From positions 1 to 64,000 of the forward strand of contig JALUUO010000068.1 of assembly GCA_027021335.1 (NCBI GenBank): 64,000 nucleotides of DNA, written 5' to 3'. Below the pieces are notes generated by a model. The model saw nothing but the letters and a program-made list of their open reading frames with translations. It was not told where the DNA came from and did not search any database. Both the position numbers and the translations under genes were made by a program. The DNA is from Nitrospirota bacterium (lineage in GTDB: Bacteria > Nitrospirota > Thermodesulfovibrionia > SZUA-242). This document shows positions 10,637 to 20,031 of the stretch, in pieces. How positions within the stretch are numbered: position 1 is the first letter of the stretch; every line of letters starts with the position of its first letter.

Positions 10637-11902
10637 CTATTTACTTGATAACGTAAAGTAAAACGTCGCGCCTTTATTGACCTCACCTTCGGCCCACACC
10701 CTTCCCCTGTGACGGTGTATAATGCGCTGTACAGTTGCCAGGCCGATACCGGTACCTTCGAACTCCTTGCCATGCAACCGCTGAAAGGGGCCGAAAAGTT
10801 TGCCTGAGTAGTTCATATCAAAACCAGCCCCGTTATCGCAGATAAAATAGATCTCTTCCTCTTCCTTTATAATATGGCCGAACTCTATATGTGCCTGCGG
10901 CTGCTTACCAGAGAACTTCCAGGCGTTTTCAAGCAGATTTTTAAGAGCTACGCGCAATAACCCAGGGTCACCTTTGGCTACAAGCCCTTTACTTATGATA
11001 AACTCCACCCGGCGTTCCACCTGAATCTGCTTTAATTCTGCGGCAATTTCCTCTGCCAAAACACTTAAGTCAACGGTTCGGCAATGCATTTCGCTGCGTG
11101 TAACACGAGACAACGTCAGCATGTCATCAATCAACTCACCCATACGTTGACTGGCAGCACGTATACGCCTGAGATAGTCTCTGCCTTGCTCATCCAAGCT
11201 TTCACTGTAGTCCTCCAACAGCGCCTGGCTGAAACCGTCAATACATCGAAGCGGTGCGCGCAGATCGTGAGAGACCGAATAGTTGAACGCCTCAAGTTCT
11301 TTATTGGCAACCTCAAGCTCCGTGGTTCGTTCCGCTACCAGTTCTTCCAAGTGATCACGGTGTTTTTTAAGTTCATCTTGCACCCGTTTGCGCTCAATCA
11401 CTTCAGCCAATACATTGGCAATCGATTGAAAGAAATTAACATCATCCTTACTAAACATCCTACGGCTGTTTGTATGCACACCCATCACACCAAAAGGCCG
11501 CTCCTTGCCCCTGATAAGAACGCTGATACCGCTTATAACCCCATGGTCATAAAGCAACTGAGGACCGCTGAATCGTTTTTCCGTTCTAAGGTCTTCAACA
11601 ATAATCGGCTCATCAGACAGCAAGCTATAGCCGGCTTGTGACTGCTTCCCTGAATCCACAGTTGCACTGCCTACAAGACCATCCTTCCAGCCAACCCCAG
11701 AAATCAGAAGAAATGCCTTACCATCAGGAAGCAGCTCCAGGACCTTACAATGATCAGCGCCTAAGATCACTGATACCAAGGTCACAGCCTGGTCAAACAG
11801 TGCATATAAAGGCGGATCGGACAAGGCATACTGGCCCAGTTCAGCCACAGCCGCCTGCTGCTGTGCACGCTTTGCCAGCTCATCCTCAAGATTCTTATTC
11901 AC
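10637..11902 (-). CDS. GAF-domain sensor histidine kinase
   Basis: GAF-like N-terminus; HDLRAPLRCIDGFSQALLEDY H-box; CDNGAGFDMNY, GTGIGLATVQRIIHRHRGRVWAEG. Confidence 0.9.
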   Translation of the reverse strand: MNKNLEDELAKRAQQQAAVAELGQYALSDPPLYALFDQAVTLVSVILGADHCKVLELLPDGKAFLLISGVGWKDGLVGSATVDSGKQSQAGYSLLSDEPIIVEDLRTEKRFSGPQLLYDHGVISGISVLIRGKERPFGVMGVHTNSRRMFSKDDVNFFQSIANVLAEVIERKRVQDELKKHRDHLEELVAERTTELEVANKELEAFNYSVSHDLRAPLRCIDGFSQALLEDYSESLDEQGRDYLRRIRAASQRMGELIDDMLTLSRVTRSEMHCRTVDLSVLAEEIAAELKQIQVERRVEFIISKGLVAKGDPGLLRVALKNLLENAWKFSGKQPQAHIEFGHIIKEEEEIYFICDNGAGFDMNYSGKLFGPFQRLHGKEFEGTGIGLATVQRIIHRHRGRVWAEGEVNKGATFYFTLSSK

Positions 11903-12019
11903 CTTAAATTTTCGTATCTAAAAAAAGCCTGTACGGCCGGTTCAGGTATAAATAAATAAGTTCAGGGCCCATATCACCTGCAGACGGATTATGAGCCCTG
12001 AACCTTAGAGTGCCGGGCC

Positions 12020-12910
12020 TTAGTTATAAGCTCCGCTGTTGTTTATTCCGTCATTGTCATTATCAGTGTCGTAATCATCACGAATGCCATCATCGTCTGA
12101 ATCATTAATTTCATCATCGTCATTGGCGTCACTTATTCCGTCGTTATCATCATCGTCATCCTGATCGTCATTTATTCCGTCATTATCATCATCAGGGTCG
12201 TCTTTATCCGGCAGACCGTCGTTGTCGTCATCCTTGTCTTGGCCATTGCTTATACCATCATGGTCAAGATCGTTATCGTTTATTCCATCTCCATCATTAT
12301 CATTATCGTCAATATCCTTTATTCCGTCATTATCGTCGTCGTCGTCATCCCGGTTGGATATGCCGTCGCCGTCGTCATCCTCATAAACATTAATAATTCC
12401 ATCGTTGTCGTCATCCATCGGATCATCGGTTTTTAGAACGATCACAATGGCGGAATCCGTAACAGTAACCTCCAGGGGAAAGTCTTCCACTCCATCCCCG
12501 TTGCTGTCTGAAGACATATCACTACGACTCAAAGGAAGATCTACAAAACCAAGGTCTATATCTTCTCCGCTACTTGTAAATACGATGCTTGTATTGCCGT
12601 CCTTGTCCGTCAGTTTTATAGACGTTACGACTTTAGTTGTTTCATTCTCTTCATTAGTGATAAGCACCACACGGCATGACAGGTTTTTGGGTAACTCCAG
12701 GTCAAATGGATGCCTGTCGGTCCCATTGTCCGTGGATTTTACCGAGTAATAACTTCCATCATCGCAATATGCCTCGATAAGTGTACCCGGCACAGTACCC
12801 GTTAAAGAGTAGGTTGAACTGCTGGTCCCTCCCCCATCGCTGCTACTACCACCACATGCGGCAATCAATACGATCAGAAATAAAATACCGTAAAGTGCTT
12901 TCGTTTTCAT
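12020..12910 (-). CDS. Lipoprotein with thrombospondin-type-3-like Asp-rich Ca-binding repeats
   Basis: Lipobox LIVLIAAC; C-terminal DxDxDG repeats (DDDDDNDGIKDIDDNDNDGDGINDNDLDHDGISNG); AGGAGG RBS upstream of ATG 12910. Confidence 0.85.
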   Translation of the reverse strand: MKTKALYGILFLIVLIAACGGSSSDGGGTSSSTYSLTGTVPGTLIEAYCDDGSYYSVKSTDNGTDRHPFDLELPKNLSCRVVLITNEENETTKVVTSIKLTDKDGNTSIVFTSSGEDIDLGFVDLPLSRSDMSSDSNGDGVEDFPLEVTVTDSAIVIVLKTDDPMDDDNDGIINVYEDDDGDGISNRDDDDDDNDGIKDIDDNDNDGDGINDNDLDHDGISNGQDKDDDNDGLPDKDDPDDDNDGINDDQDDDDDNDGISDANDDDEINDSDDDGIRDDYDTDNDNDGINNSGAYN

Positions 12911-13023
12911 ACAGACCTCCTCGTTCTGAGTGTTAAATATTACTTCCGACAAAACCGGTAGTTTGCATGATGCTGACTGTTACTCTGACTTACAACTGCG
13001 TTATTAAGTGTTGCATCGGGTAT

Positions 13024-13074
13024 ACAAAAAAAAACAAAAAACCCGAGCCCCCTATTTAAAATACAAAGACCCGG
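13024..13074 (-). terminator. Probable terminator downstream of the HesB-like selenoprotein gene
   Basis: Imperfect GC hairpin (CCGGGTC...GGCTCGGG) followed by TTTTTTGTTTTTTTTT on the minus strand. Confidence 0.5.
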
Positions 13075-13117
13075 ATTTTCTGTTGTTTTTACTAAAGACA
13101 CCTGCTATATAACCAGT

Positions 13118-13441
13118 TCAACATTTGCATGTGCCGCAACTATTTTCCGCAGACTGACCCCCTAATGGATTTTCTGAGGTTATTGCAAGCCCTGAACGGT
13201 GACCATCATCTACATGATCAATTGTGAGCTTTCCCAGGGAGGTCAACAACTTTTCATCGACCACAAACTTTAGACTGTCAAACTCAAACACCTTGTCGTT
13301 GTTCTTTGGCTCATCCAGAGCCAGGCCCAAAGAGGGGCCGCCTCAGCCACCGGAAAGATACACCCTAAGCGGTGACGACTGGTTTTGCTCTTTTAGATAG
13401 CCGGTCAACATATCCTGTGCTATTTTAGTTACTTCCAGCAT
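13118..13441 (-). CDS. HesB/IscA-like selenoprotein (Sec at in-frame TGA, 13343-13345)
   Basis: Translating through TGA gives MLEVTKIAQDMLTGYLKEQNQSSPLRVYLSGG-U-GGPSLGLALDEPKNNDKVFEFDSLKFVVDEKLLTSLGKLTIDHVDDGHRSGLAITSENPLGGQSAENSCGTCKC; U sits where IscA has its first conserved Cys; bSECIS-like hairpin downstream. Confidence 0.87.
13308..13322 (-). promoter_or_regulatory. Candidate bacterial SECIS apical stem-loop
   Basis: GGCTC-TGGAT-GAGCC, perfect 5-bp stem; loop begins 26 nt after the TGA and has G among its first two bases. Confidence 0.55.
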
Positions 13442-13673
13442 AACATTTTCTCCTTCAAAGAAATATCGTACTATTCTACTTACTAGTATCGACCAAAGGG
13501 AGACTTTTTTTAACTTAGGGGTTAAAACAGCCTCGTTATCCCTGTGTCAACATGACAGTATGAAAGATAAAATCTATCCATGCTATCTATACTAATTATC
13601 CGACAGTTATACTCAAACTGTCAAATGAACAAATGAAGAGACTCCGGTATATTAAGGCAGAAAGATTAAAAAA

Positions 13674-15125
13674 TTAAAAAATAAGTGCAGAGTTCTTTGC
13701 CATGGCAAGAAGAGCCTCAGGGTAAACCCCTATCAACAACACTGCCAAAGCTGTTACGGCAAGAACAATTGTTATGGATACCGGCGCAGTCGACATGGAA
13801 GCAGCAGGTATTTCTCCTTCCTCAGGCTCTTCCATATACATAAACTTAACTACGCGCAGGTAAAAATACGCTGATATCACGCTGAAAAACACGGCAGCCA
13901 GCACTACAAAAGTATACCCGGCTTCCACCGCATTCATAAACAGGTAGAATTTACCCATAAAACCGGCTGTAGGCGGAATACCGGTAAGAGAAAACATGAA
14001 TATCAGCATTAAAAACGCCGGAACAGGATGGGTTTTGGCCAAACCCTTGAAATTGTCCAGCCGGTCGGATGATGCCGGGACTCTGCCCTTGTCAAGAATG
14101 ATCACGATCGAGAAAGCTCCTATGTTCATAAAAGCGTATATAATAAGATAGTTCATCATAGCACTGATACCGGCTGATGTTCCGGTAATCAGACCGATCA
14201 GGGCATAGCCGGCATGGGCAATGGATGAATATGCCAACATGCGTTTTATGTTTTGCTGGCTCAAGGCTATGATATTTCCAACAGCCATGGTAAGTATCGC
14301 TATTGGAACAAGTACCGTTGTCCAGTCAGCCTGCAGTGAATGCAGTGCCACCAGAAAAACACGGGCCATAACGGCAAAACCGGCAGCTTTCGGCCCCACA
14401 GACATAAAGGCGGTCACCGGAGTTGGAGCACCTTCGTAAACATCTGGGGCCCACATATGAAATGGCGCTGCTGCAACTTTAAAGCCGAACGCCACAACAA
14501 ACATAAGCAGTGCCATGAATAAAACCGGATTATCTACCAGCCCGCTTTCTGAAATTGCAGATGCCACAAGGTTTAACCGGGTGATGCCTGTTAAACCATA
14601 TATCAGAGAGATTCCATACAGCAGAAACGCCGATGAGAATGCGCCAAGCAAAAAATACTTCAGGGCCGATTCGTTCGATTTTACCTCACCCCTTATAAAG
14701 CCTGCCAGCACATAAGTCGACAGCGCCATAAGCTCCAGACCCAGGTAAATCGTTATAAGGTCTGCAGCCGAAGCCATAATCATCATACCGGCGGTGGATA
14801 AAAGAATAAGCGTGTAGTATTCGCCATGTTCTTCGTTTCGCCACCGCAGGTACCTACCGGAAACAAGAATCGCCATGGCAGCGCTTAGAATAAAAATATA
14901 CTTAAAAAACGAACTATACGCGTCCACTGAAAACATACCGCCGAATGTAACACCACTGGGTGTGGAGTAAACCGTAAATCCCGTTACCATTAAAAGAACA
15001 AGGCTTATAAAAGCGGTTGCATTTTTGTTTTTTATAGACAGATCAATTAACAACAACAGAAGCGCACCTAAAACCAAAAAGGCTTCCGGCAGCACAGGAG
15101 TCAGGTCAGGAAACTGAAAGTTCAT
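13674..15125 (-). CDS. nuoN: NADH-quinone oxidoreductase subunit N
   Basis: Multi-TM antiporter-like subunit; last gene of a colinear nuoA-N cluster. Confidence 0.96.
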   Translation of the reverse strand: MNFQFPDLTPVLPEAFLVLGALLLLLIDLSIKNKNATAFISLVLLMVTGFTVYSTPSGVTFGGMFSVDAYSSFFKYIFILSAAMAILVSGRYLRWRNEEHGEYYTLILLSTAGMMIMASAADLITIYLGLELMALSTYVLAGFIRGEVKSNESALKYFLLGAFSSAFLLYGISLIYGLTGITRLNLVASAISESGLVDNPVLFMALLMFVVAFGFKVAAAPFHMWAPDVYEGAPTPVTAFMSVGPKAAGFAVMARVFLVALHSLQADWTTVLVPIAILTMAVGNIIALSQQNIKRMLAYSSIAHAGYALIGLITGTSAGISAMMNYLIIYAFMNIGAFSIVIILDKGRVPASSDRLDNFKGLAKTHPVPAFLMLIFMFSLTGIPPTAGFMGKFYLFMNAVEAGYTFVVLAAVFFSVISAYFYLRVVKFMYMEEPEEGEIPAASMSTAPVSITIVLAVTALAVLLIGVYPEALLAMAKNSALIF

Positions 15126-15176
15126 TTTTTTATTCTTTATCCTTAATGATTTTCATGGTTAGTTAATTAGTAGTAA

Positions 15177-16712
15177 TTACCTCTCCAGAAGGAGTTGGGC
15201 CAGGCTCATACCCCCGGTTCCATTGCTCACCTGCTCTATAAGATGCTCAACTGAAGCGTGCATAAAACCCAGAAAAACATTCGGATACAACCCTATCCAG
15301 AAAACAAGTACAAACATTGGTATAAGGGTTAATGTCTCGCGCAGGTTTAGATCAACCAGAGCCTTTACATTATCTGATAGCTGTTGGAAGAACATACGCC
15401 GGTAGAGACCCAACATATAACCGGCGCCCAGTATGACGCCGGTAGCTGCTAAAACGCCAAGAGTTCTGTTTTTGGTAAAGCCGCCAAGCAGTACAAGAAA
15501 CTCACCGATAAAACCGTTTGTCGCAGGAAAACCGATTGCCGAAAGCGTAAAAATCAGAAAAAAGACGGCATAGACGGGAACCTTCTGTGCTATTCCTCCG
15601 TAGTAGGCGATCTCGCGGCTGTGAGTACGCTCGTATATTATACCGATCATAAGAAACAGTCCACCGGTCACTACGCCGTGGTTGATCATCTGCAGAATTC
15701 CGCCTTCAAGCCCATTAGTGTTAAGAGCGAATATTCCCAGGGTGATAAAACCCATGTGGCTTACCGAGCTATAGGCGATAAGCCGCTTCATATCGGTCTG
15801 TGCAAAGCATATGACGGCGCCATAGATTATGGCCGCAACCGAAAGTACCATCATCGGAACCGCCAGCAACTTTGTGGCTTCTGGAAAAAATGGAATCGAA
15901 AACCTCAAGAAACCGTAAGCTCCCATTTTAATCAAGACTGCGGCCAGAATCACAGAGCCGGCTGCCGGAGCTTCCGTATGAGCGTCAGGAAGCCAGGTAT
16001 GCACAGGCAGCATGGGGACCTTTACTGCAAACGCCGCAAAAAACGCAAACCACAAAAGAAGTTGTAACTTCAAAGGATACGAGCCGCTTAATGACATGAG
16101 TTCAGGAATAAAAAAGACTCCGCCTGATTTCAGATATAAGATAATAATACCCACAAGCATAAGAAGACTTCCGGCCAAGGTGAAAAGAAAGAATTTGATA
16201 GTGGCATAGAGTCTGCCAGGGCCGCCCCATATGCCGATAAGAAGGTACATGGGAATCAGCATCGCCTCCCAGAAGATATAAAAAAGGAAGAAGTCAAGAG
16301 CGCAGAAAACTCCTATCATGGCTCCTTCTATAAAAAGAATCGCAACGTAGAACTCTTTAATCTTTGTGGTAACCGCGTTCCATGAGACAAGTACGCATAG
16401 AATCCCCACAAGAGCTGAAAGCATCACAAATAAGATACTTATTCCATCTATGCCAAGGGCGTAGTTTATATTCCAGGCCGATATCCAGGCCTTGTACTCG
16501 GCAAATTGCCACTTCCAGGTCGTCTTGTCAAAGTTCGTTAAAAGCGGAATGGAAAGGGTAAAGTTCAAAAGAGTGACTGCAAGAGCCCAGAACTTTATAC
16601 CCGCATTTGACGCACGCGGCGCCAGCATAAGCAGCACCCCTCCCAGTATCGGAAGAAATATCAGCACTGTTAGCACCGGGTAAGACAGGCTGTTTAATAT
16701 AATCGAATTCAC
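15177..16712 (-). CDS. nuoM: NADH-quinone oxidoreductase subunit M
   Basis: LGIDGISILFVMLSALVGILC; FWEAMLIPMYLLIGIWGG; PMLPVHTWLPDAHTEAPAAGSVILAAVLIKMGAYG. Confidence 0.97.
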   Translation of the reverse strand: MNSIILNSLSYPVLTVLIFLPILGGVLLMLAPRASNAGIKFWALAVTLLNFTLSIPLLTNFDKTTWKWQFAEYKAWISAWNINYALGIDGISILFVMLSALVGILCVLVSWNAVTTKIKEFYVAILFIEGAMIGVFCALDFFLFYIFWEAMLIPMYLLIGIWGGPGRLYATIKFFLFTLAGSLLMLVGIIILYLKSGGVFFIPELMSLSGSYPLKLQLLLWFAFFAAFAVKVPMLPVHTWLPDAHTEAPAAGSVILAAVLIKMGAYGFLRFSIPFFPEATKLLAVPMMVLSVAAIIYGAVICFAQTDMKRLIAYSSVSHMGFITLGIFALNTNGLEGGILQMINHGVVTGGLFLMIGIIYERTHSREIAYYGGIAQKVPVYAVFFLIFTLSAIGFPATNGFIGEFLVLLGGFTKNRTLGVLAATGVILGAGYMLGLYRRMFFQQLSDNVKALVDLNLRETLTLIPMFVLVFWIGLYPNVFLGFMHASVEHLIEQVSNGTGGMSLAQLLLER

Positions 16713-16713
16713 C

Positions 16714-18669
16714 CTAGTTTCCCCCTGCCCATATCAGGGATGCCGCAATCATGATAAAGAATCCGAAAACAATCACTGCTGCGTAATGATGAAGCACTCC
16801 GCTTTGCGCTTTCCGTATCCACTGGCTGATCCTGCCTATCGATCTTGGTATTCCGTTTACGATCCCCTCGATTATTAGTCCGTCGGTTACAGTCACCAGT
16901 ATGTTTTTAGCCACCCATACAGTGGGGCGGATAATAAGGTAATCGTAAATTTCATCCACATAATATTTATTAAAAAACAATCTATAGGGCACGCCTGACA
17001 TTGCTCCGGCCGCCCGCTCCGGCAAGTCGGTCTTTCTGGCGTACATAGCCCAGGCAAGGCCAAGGCCCAAAAGACCGGCTGCAACTGATATCGCCATGAT
17101 CATCCATTCTTCGCTGTGGCTGTAATTTCCGTGCTCTGCCGCCACATGCCCGACCACCGGTTTCAAAAACTCGGCAAAGTGGTTTTCAAATCCCCATAGT
17201 GCCGGAAGACCGATCCATCCTGCGCCGACCGCTCCGGCACAAAGCAACATGAGAGGTATGGTCATCGATGCCGGAGATTCGTGCAGGTGATCTTTCTTCT
17301 CCACCTCTCCACGGAATTCGCCGTGGAAAGTACGGAAAATAACCCTGAAAGAATAGAAGGCGGTCAGAAACGCCACAAGGGTTCCTGTAGCCCAAAGCAT
17401 CTTTCCGAAGCTTCCGCCCGAGGAGTAGGCCAGCCATAGAATCTCGTCCTTACTGAAAAATCCGGCCAGAGGTGGCAGACCTGATATACTTAGAGATGCT
17501 ATCCAAAAGGTTATTGCCGTGATCTTCATATGCTTGAAAAGTCCACCCATGTTTCGGATGTCCTGGTCATGAACAGCATGTATTACGCTGCCGGCCCCGA
17601 GAAAAAGAAGGGCCTTGAAAAACGCATGAGTATAAAGATGGAAAACTCCTGCGGAATAAGCTCCTACACCGCAGGCCAGCACCATATAGCCGAGCTGGCT
17701 GATAGTGGAGTAGGCTATTACCCGCTTTATATCGTTTTGCACAAGAGCAATCGTCGCTGCAAACAGGGATGTTAAGGCCCCTGTCACCGCCACAACAGCC
17801 ATGGCGGCAGGAGATAAGTTGAATATCGCGTTACAGCGGGCCAGAAGGAACACACCTGCCGTCACCATTGTGGCTGCATGAATAAGAGCGCTGACCGGAG
17901 TCGGTCCCTCCATTGCATCAGGAAGCCATACGTGCAGGGGCACCTGGGCGGATTTGCCAACTGCACCGCAAAACAGCAGAAGAGCTATCACTGTTGCCAG
18001 ATCGGTTTCAAGGCCCAGAAGACTTATAGCAGGACTTTGCCAGCCGTCAATGGCGGAAAATACCGTCTGGTAGTCAAGGCTGCCGAATGTAAGGTAGATA
18101 AGAAAAAGCCCGAGTGCAAAGCCAAAATCGCCGAATCTGTTGACGATAAAGGCCTTCATTCCCGCCCTGGCCGCTGATTCCTTCTGATGATAGAACCCTA
18201 TCAACAGGTAAGAGCAAAGACCCACCGCCTCCCAACCGAAATAGAGCTGGAGAAAATTATTCGACATAATAAGCATGAGCATAGAGAAGGTAAAAAGGCT
18301 CAGGTATGCATAAAACCTCGAGTACCCCTCTTCGCCGTGCATATAACCCACAGAGTAGAGATGAACAAGGGTAGACACGGTCGTCACCACTATCAGCATC
18401 ACCGCTGTTAACTCATCTATACTGAATCCTACGGAAACCCTCAGCCCTCCGGAAGATATCCATGTATAAATATCTCCGTAGTACGTATGCCCCTGCATAA
18501 CCTTAAGAAGCGTCATAACAGAAAGAACCCAGGAGACCGCAACCGCCAATGCGGCAATCCAGTGGGCCTCCTGCTTAATCCACCTGGCTCCGAAAAGACC
18601 GTTGATCAGAAAAGCCAGAAGTGGAAGGCCGGGGATTAACATATGCATGTTTGTTATTTCCATAGTCAT
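16714..18669 (-). CDS. nuoL: NADH-quinone oxidoreductase subunit L
   Basis: GWEAVGLCSYLLIGFY; QVPLHVWLPDAMEGPTPVSALIHAATMVTAGVFLLAR. Confidence 0.97.
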   Translation of the reverse strand: MTMEITNMHMLIPGLPLLAFLINGLFGARWIKQEAHWIAALAVAVSWVLSVMTLLKVMQGHTYYGDIYTWISSGGLRVSVGFSIDELTAVMLIVVTTVSTLVHLYSVGYMHGEEGYSRFYAYLSLFTFSMLMLIMSNNFLQLYFGWEAVGLCSYLLIGFYHQKESAARAGMKAFIVNRFGDFGFALGLFLIYLTFGSLDYQTVFSAIDGWQSPAISLLGLETDLATVIALLLFCGAVGKSAQVPLHVWLPDAMEGPTPVSALIHAATMVTAGVFLLARCNAIFNLSPAAMAVVAVTGALTSLFAATIALVQNDIKRVIAYSTISQLGYMVLACGVGAYSAGVFHLYTHAFFKALLFLGAGSVIHAVHDQDIRNMGGLFKHMKITAITFWIASLSISGLPPLAGFFSKDEILWLAYSSGGSFGKMLWATGTLVAFLTAFYSFRVIFRTFHGEFRGEVEKKDHLHESPASMTIPLMLLCAGAVGAGWIGLPALWGFENHFAEFLKPVVGHVAAEHGNYSHSEEWMIMAISVAAGLLGLGLAWAMYARKTDLPERAAGAMSGVPYRLFFNKYYVDEIYDYLIIRPTVWVAKNILVTVTDGLIIEGIVNGIPRSIGRISQWIRKAQSGVLHHYAAVIVFGFFIMIAASLIWAGGN

Positions 18670-18968
18670 CCCTCCATCTCCTTGATTTCATCAACATGCA
18701 CCGTGGCCCGGTTTCTGAAAAGAGATATTATTATTGCAAGACCTATGGCTGCTTCAGCCGCTGCAACCGCGATGATAAAAAAGACCAAAATCTGTCCGCG
18801 CATATCTTGAAGGTAGTGGCTCATCGCCACCAGGTTGATGTTTACGGCATTTAGCATCAGTTCTATAGAAATAAACATAATAATCACGTTTCGCCTGGCG
18901 ATAAATCCGAATATTCCTATACAGAAAATAGCTGCCGACAGCATCATATACCATGTAACGGGAATCAT
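18666..18968 (-). CDS. nuoK: NADH-quinone oxidoreductase subunit K
   Basis: 100 aa; NVIIMFISIELMLNAVNINLVA; VAAAEAAIGLAIIISLFRN. Confidence 0.97.
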   Translation of the reverse strand: MIPVTWYMMLSAAIFCIGIFGFIARRNVIIMFISIELMLNAVNINLVAMSHYLQDMRGQILVFFIIAVAAAEAAIGLAIIISLFRNRATVHVDEIKEMEG

Positions 18969-18972
18969 CTTG

Positions 18973-19488
18973 TTATTCCTTCAGCTTTCTTTTAGCAAGA
19001 ACTATTGCACCAATAATAGCTACAAGCAGAATCACCGACGTAATCTCGAACGGAAACAGATACTCTGTATACAACATCCGGCCGATGGCATCCGGCTGAC
19101 CAAGATCACTGAGCATGACCGGCTCGGAATCTGCGATCTCAAAAGCTTGAAACGTTATTATTACCAGCAGAAACAGCCCGGCAACCAAAGACACGGCTAT
19201 TGACCAGATGTCCGTGTACTGCTCGCCCGCGATCTCTTTCTTTAAGTCAAGAAGCAGAACCACAAACAAAAACAGCACAAGAATCGCCCCTGCGTACACT
19301 ATAACCTGGATTATGGCGATCATTTCCGCATTTAAAAACAGGTACAAACCGGCTATATTGAAGAAAAGAAGCAGCATCCAAAGCACGCTGTGCACCGGGT
19401 TTTTTCTGGTCACCACCAGAACCGAAAGGCCGGTTATCATTGCGGCAAAATAAAAGAAGAACAGTTTAGGAAGCAATGTTATCTCCAC
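18973..19488 (-). CDS. nuoJ: NADH-quinone oxidoreductase subunit J
   Basis: RKNPVHSVLWMLLLFFNIAGLYLFLNAEMIAIIQVIVYAGAILVLFLFVVLLLD; start is likely GTG 19488 or TTG 19476, not the longer ORF in the track, which overlaps nuoI. Confidence 0.9.
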   Translation of the reverse strand: MEITLLPKLFFFYFAAMITGLSVLVVTRKNPVHSVLWMLLLFFNIAGLYLFLNAEMIAIIQVIVYAGAILVLFLFVVLLLDLKKEIAGEQYTDIWSIAVSLVAGLFLLVIITFQAFEIADSEPVMLSDLGQPDAIGRMLYTEYLFPFEITSVILLVAIIGAIVLAKRKLKE

Positions 19489-20023
19489 CCTTGAAATTTT
19501 TCTTTTTCGGTGTCCAGAAGCGCTCGAAATACCTGCCGCCGTCTTTGCCTGCCATGTATTTGTCCCAGTTTTCGAGCAGCCGGGGCATATCGTACACAAA
19601 ATCCTCCCTGCTGAAACCAGAGTATTCGTAATGACCAGTTAAAACCACCGCACCGTATGGACATGCCTCAACACAGAGAGCGCAGTACAAACATCTTAAA
19701 ACATCTACACGATAACCGGTGACGGTTTTTTTAAAGTCCGCACCTTCGGATGTATGAATATGAATACATTTAGACGGACACATAGCCGAGCACATACCGC
19801 AACCCACGCACTTCATTTTTCCGTTTTCATCCTTGGCAAGCGCATGAAGACCGCGAAAACCCGGCGCCGCCGGCCTTTTCTCCTTGGGATAGCGACGTGT
19901 GACAATGGTTTTATTGGTTTTCTTTTTAAACGGATCAAAAAGACCGCTGATCCAGACCCTCAGTGTAAGGGCCAGGCCCTGAACAATTTCATAAAGGAAT
20001 ATTTTTTTAAGTAGTGAGATCAT
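19466..20023 (-). CDS. nuoI: NADH-quinone oxidoreductase subunit I
   Basis: Two 4Fe-4S motifs CVGCGMCSAMCPSKCI and CLYCALCVEACPYGAV. Confidence 0.97.
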   Translation of the reverse strand: MISLLKKIFLYEIVQGLALTLRVWISGLFDPFKKKTNKTIVTRRYPKEKRPAAPGFRGLHALAKDENGKMKCVGCGMCSAMCPSKCIHIHTSEGADFKKTVTGYRVDVLRCLYCALCVEACPYGAVVLTGHYEYSGFSREDFVYDMPRLLENWDKYMAGKDGGRYFERFWTPKKKNFKGGDNIAS

Positions 20024-20031
20024 TAAAAACC

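Noticed and set aside
12040-12420. Tandem short repeats that could be mistaken for a CRISPR or satellite array, and the opposing I/V-rich ORF 12239..12436 (+)
   Set aside because: The repeats are codons of the Asp-rich protein on the minus strand; units are degenerate with no spacer structure, and the plus-strand ORF is its antisense shadow.
13118-13330. Independent 70-aa ORF or frameshifted pseudogene
   Set aside because: The frame is continuous through a single TGA at the conserved Cys site with a SECIS-like hairpin; a selenoprotein explains it better.
16893-17084. Numerous small antisense ORFs across the nuo, hsl and acs genes
   Set aside because: They overlap well-supported genes on the opposite strand or in other frames and have no recognisable motifs.
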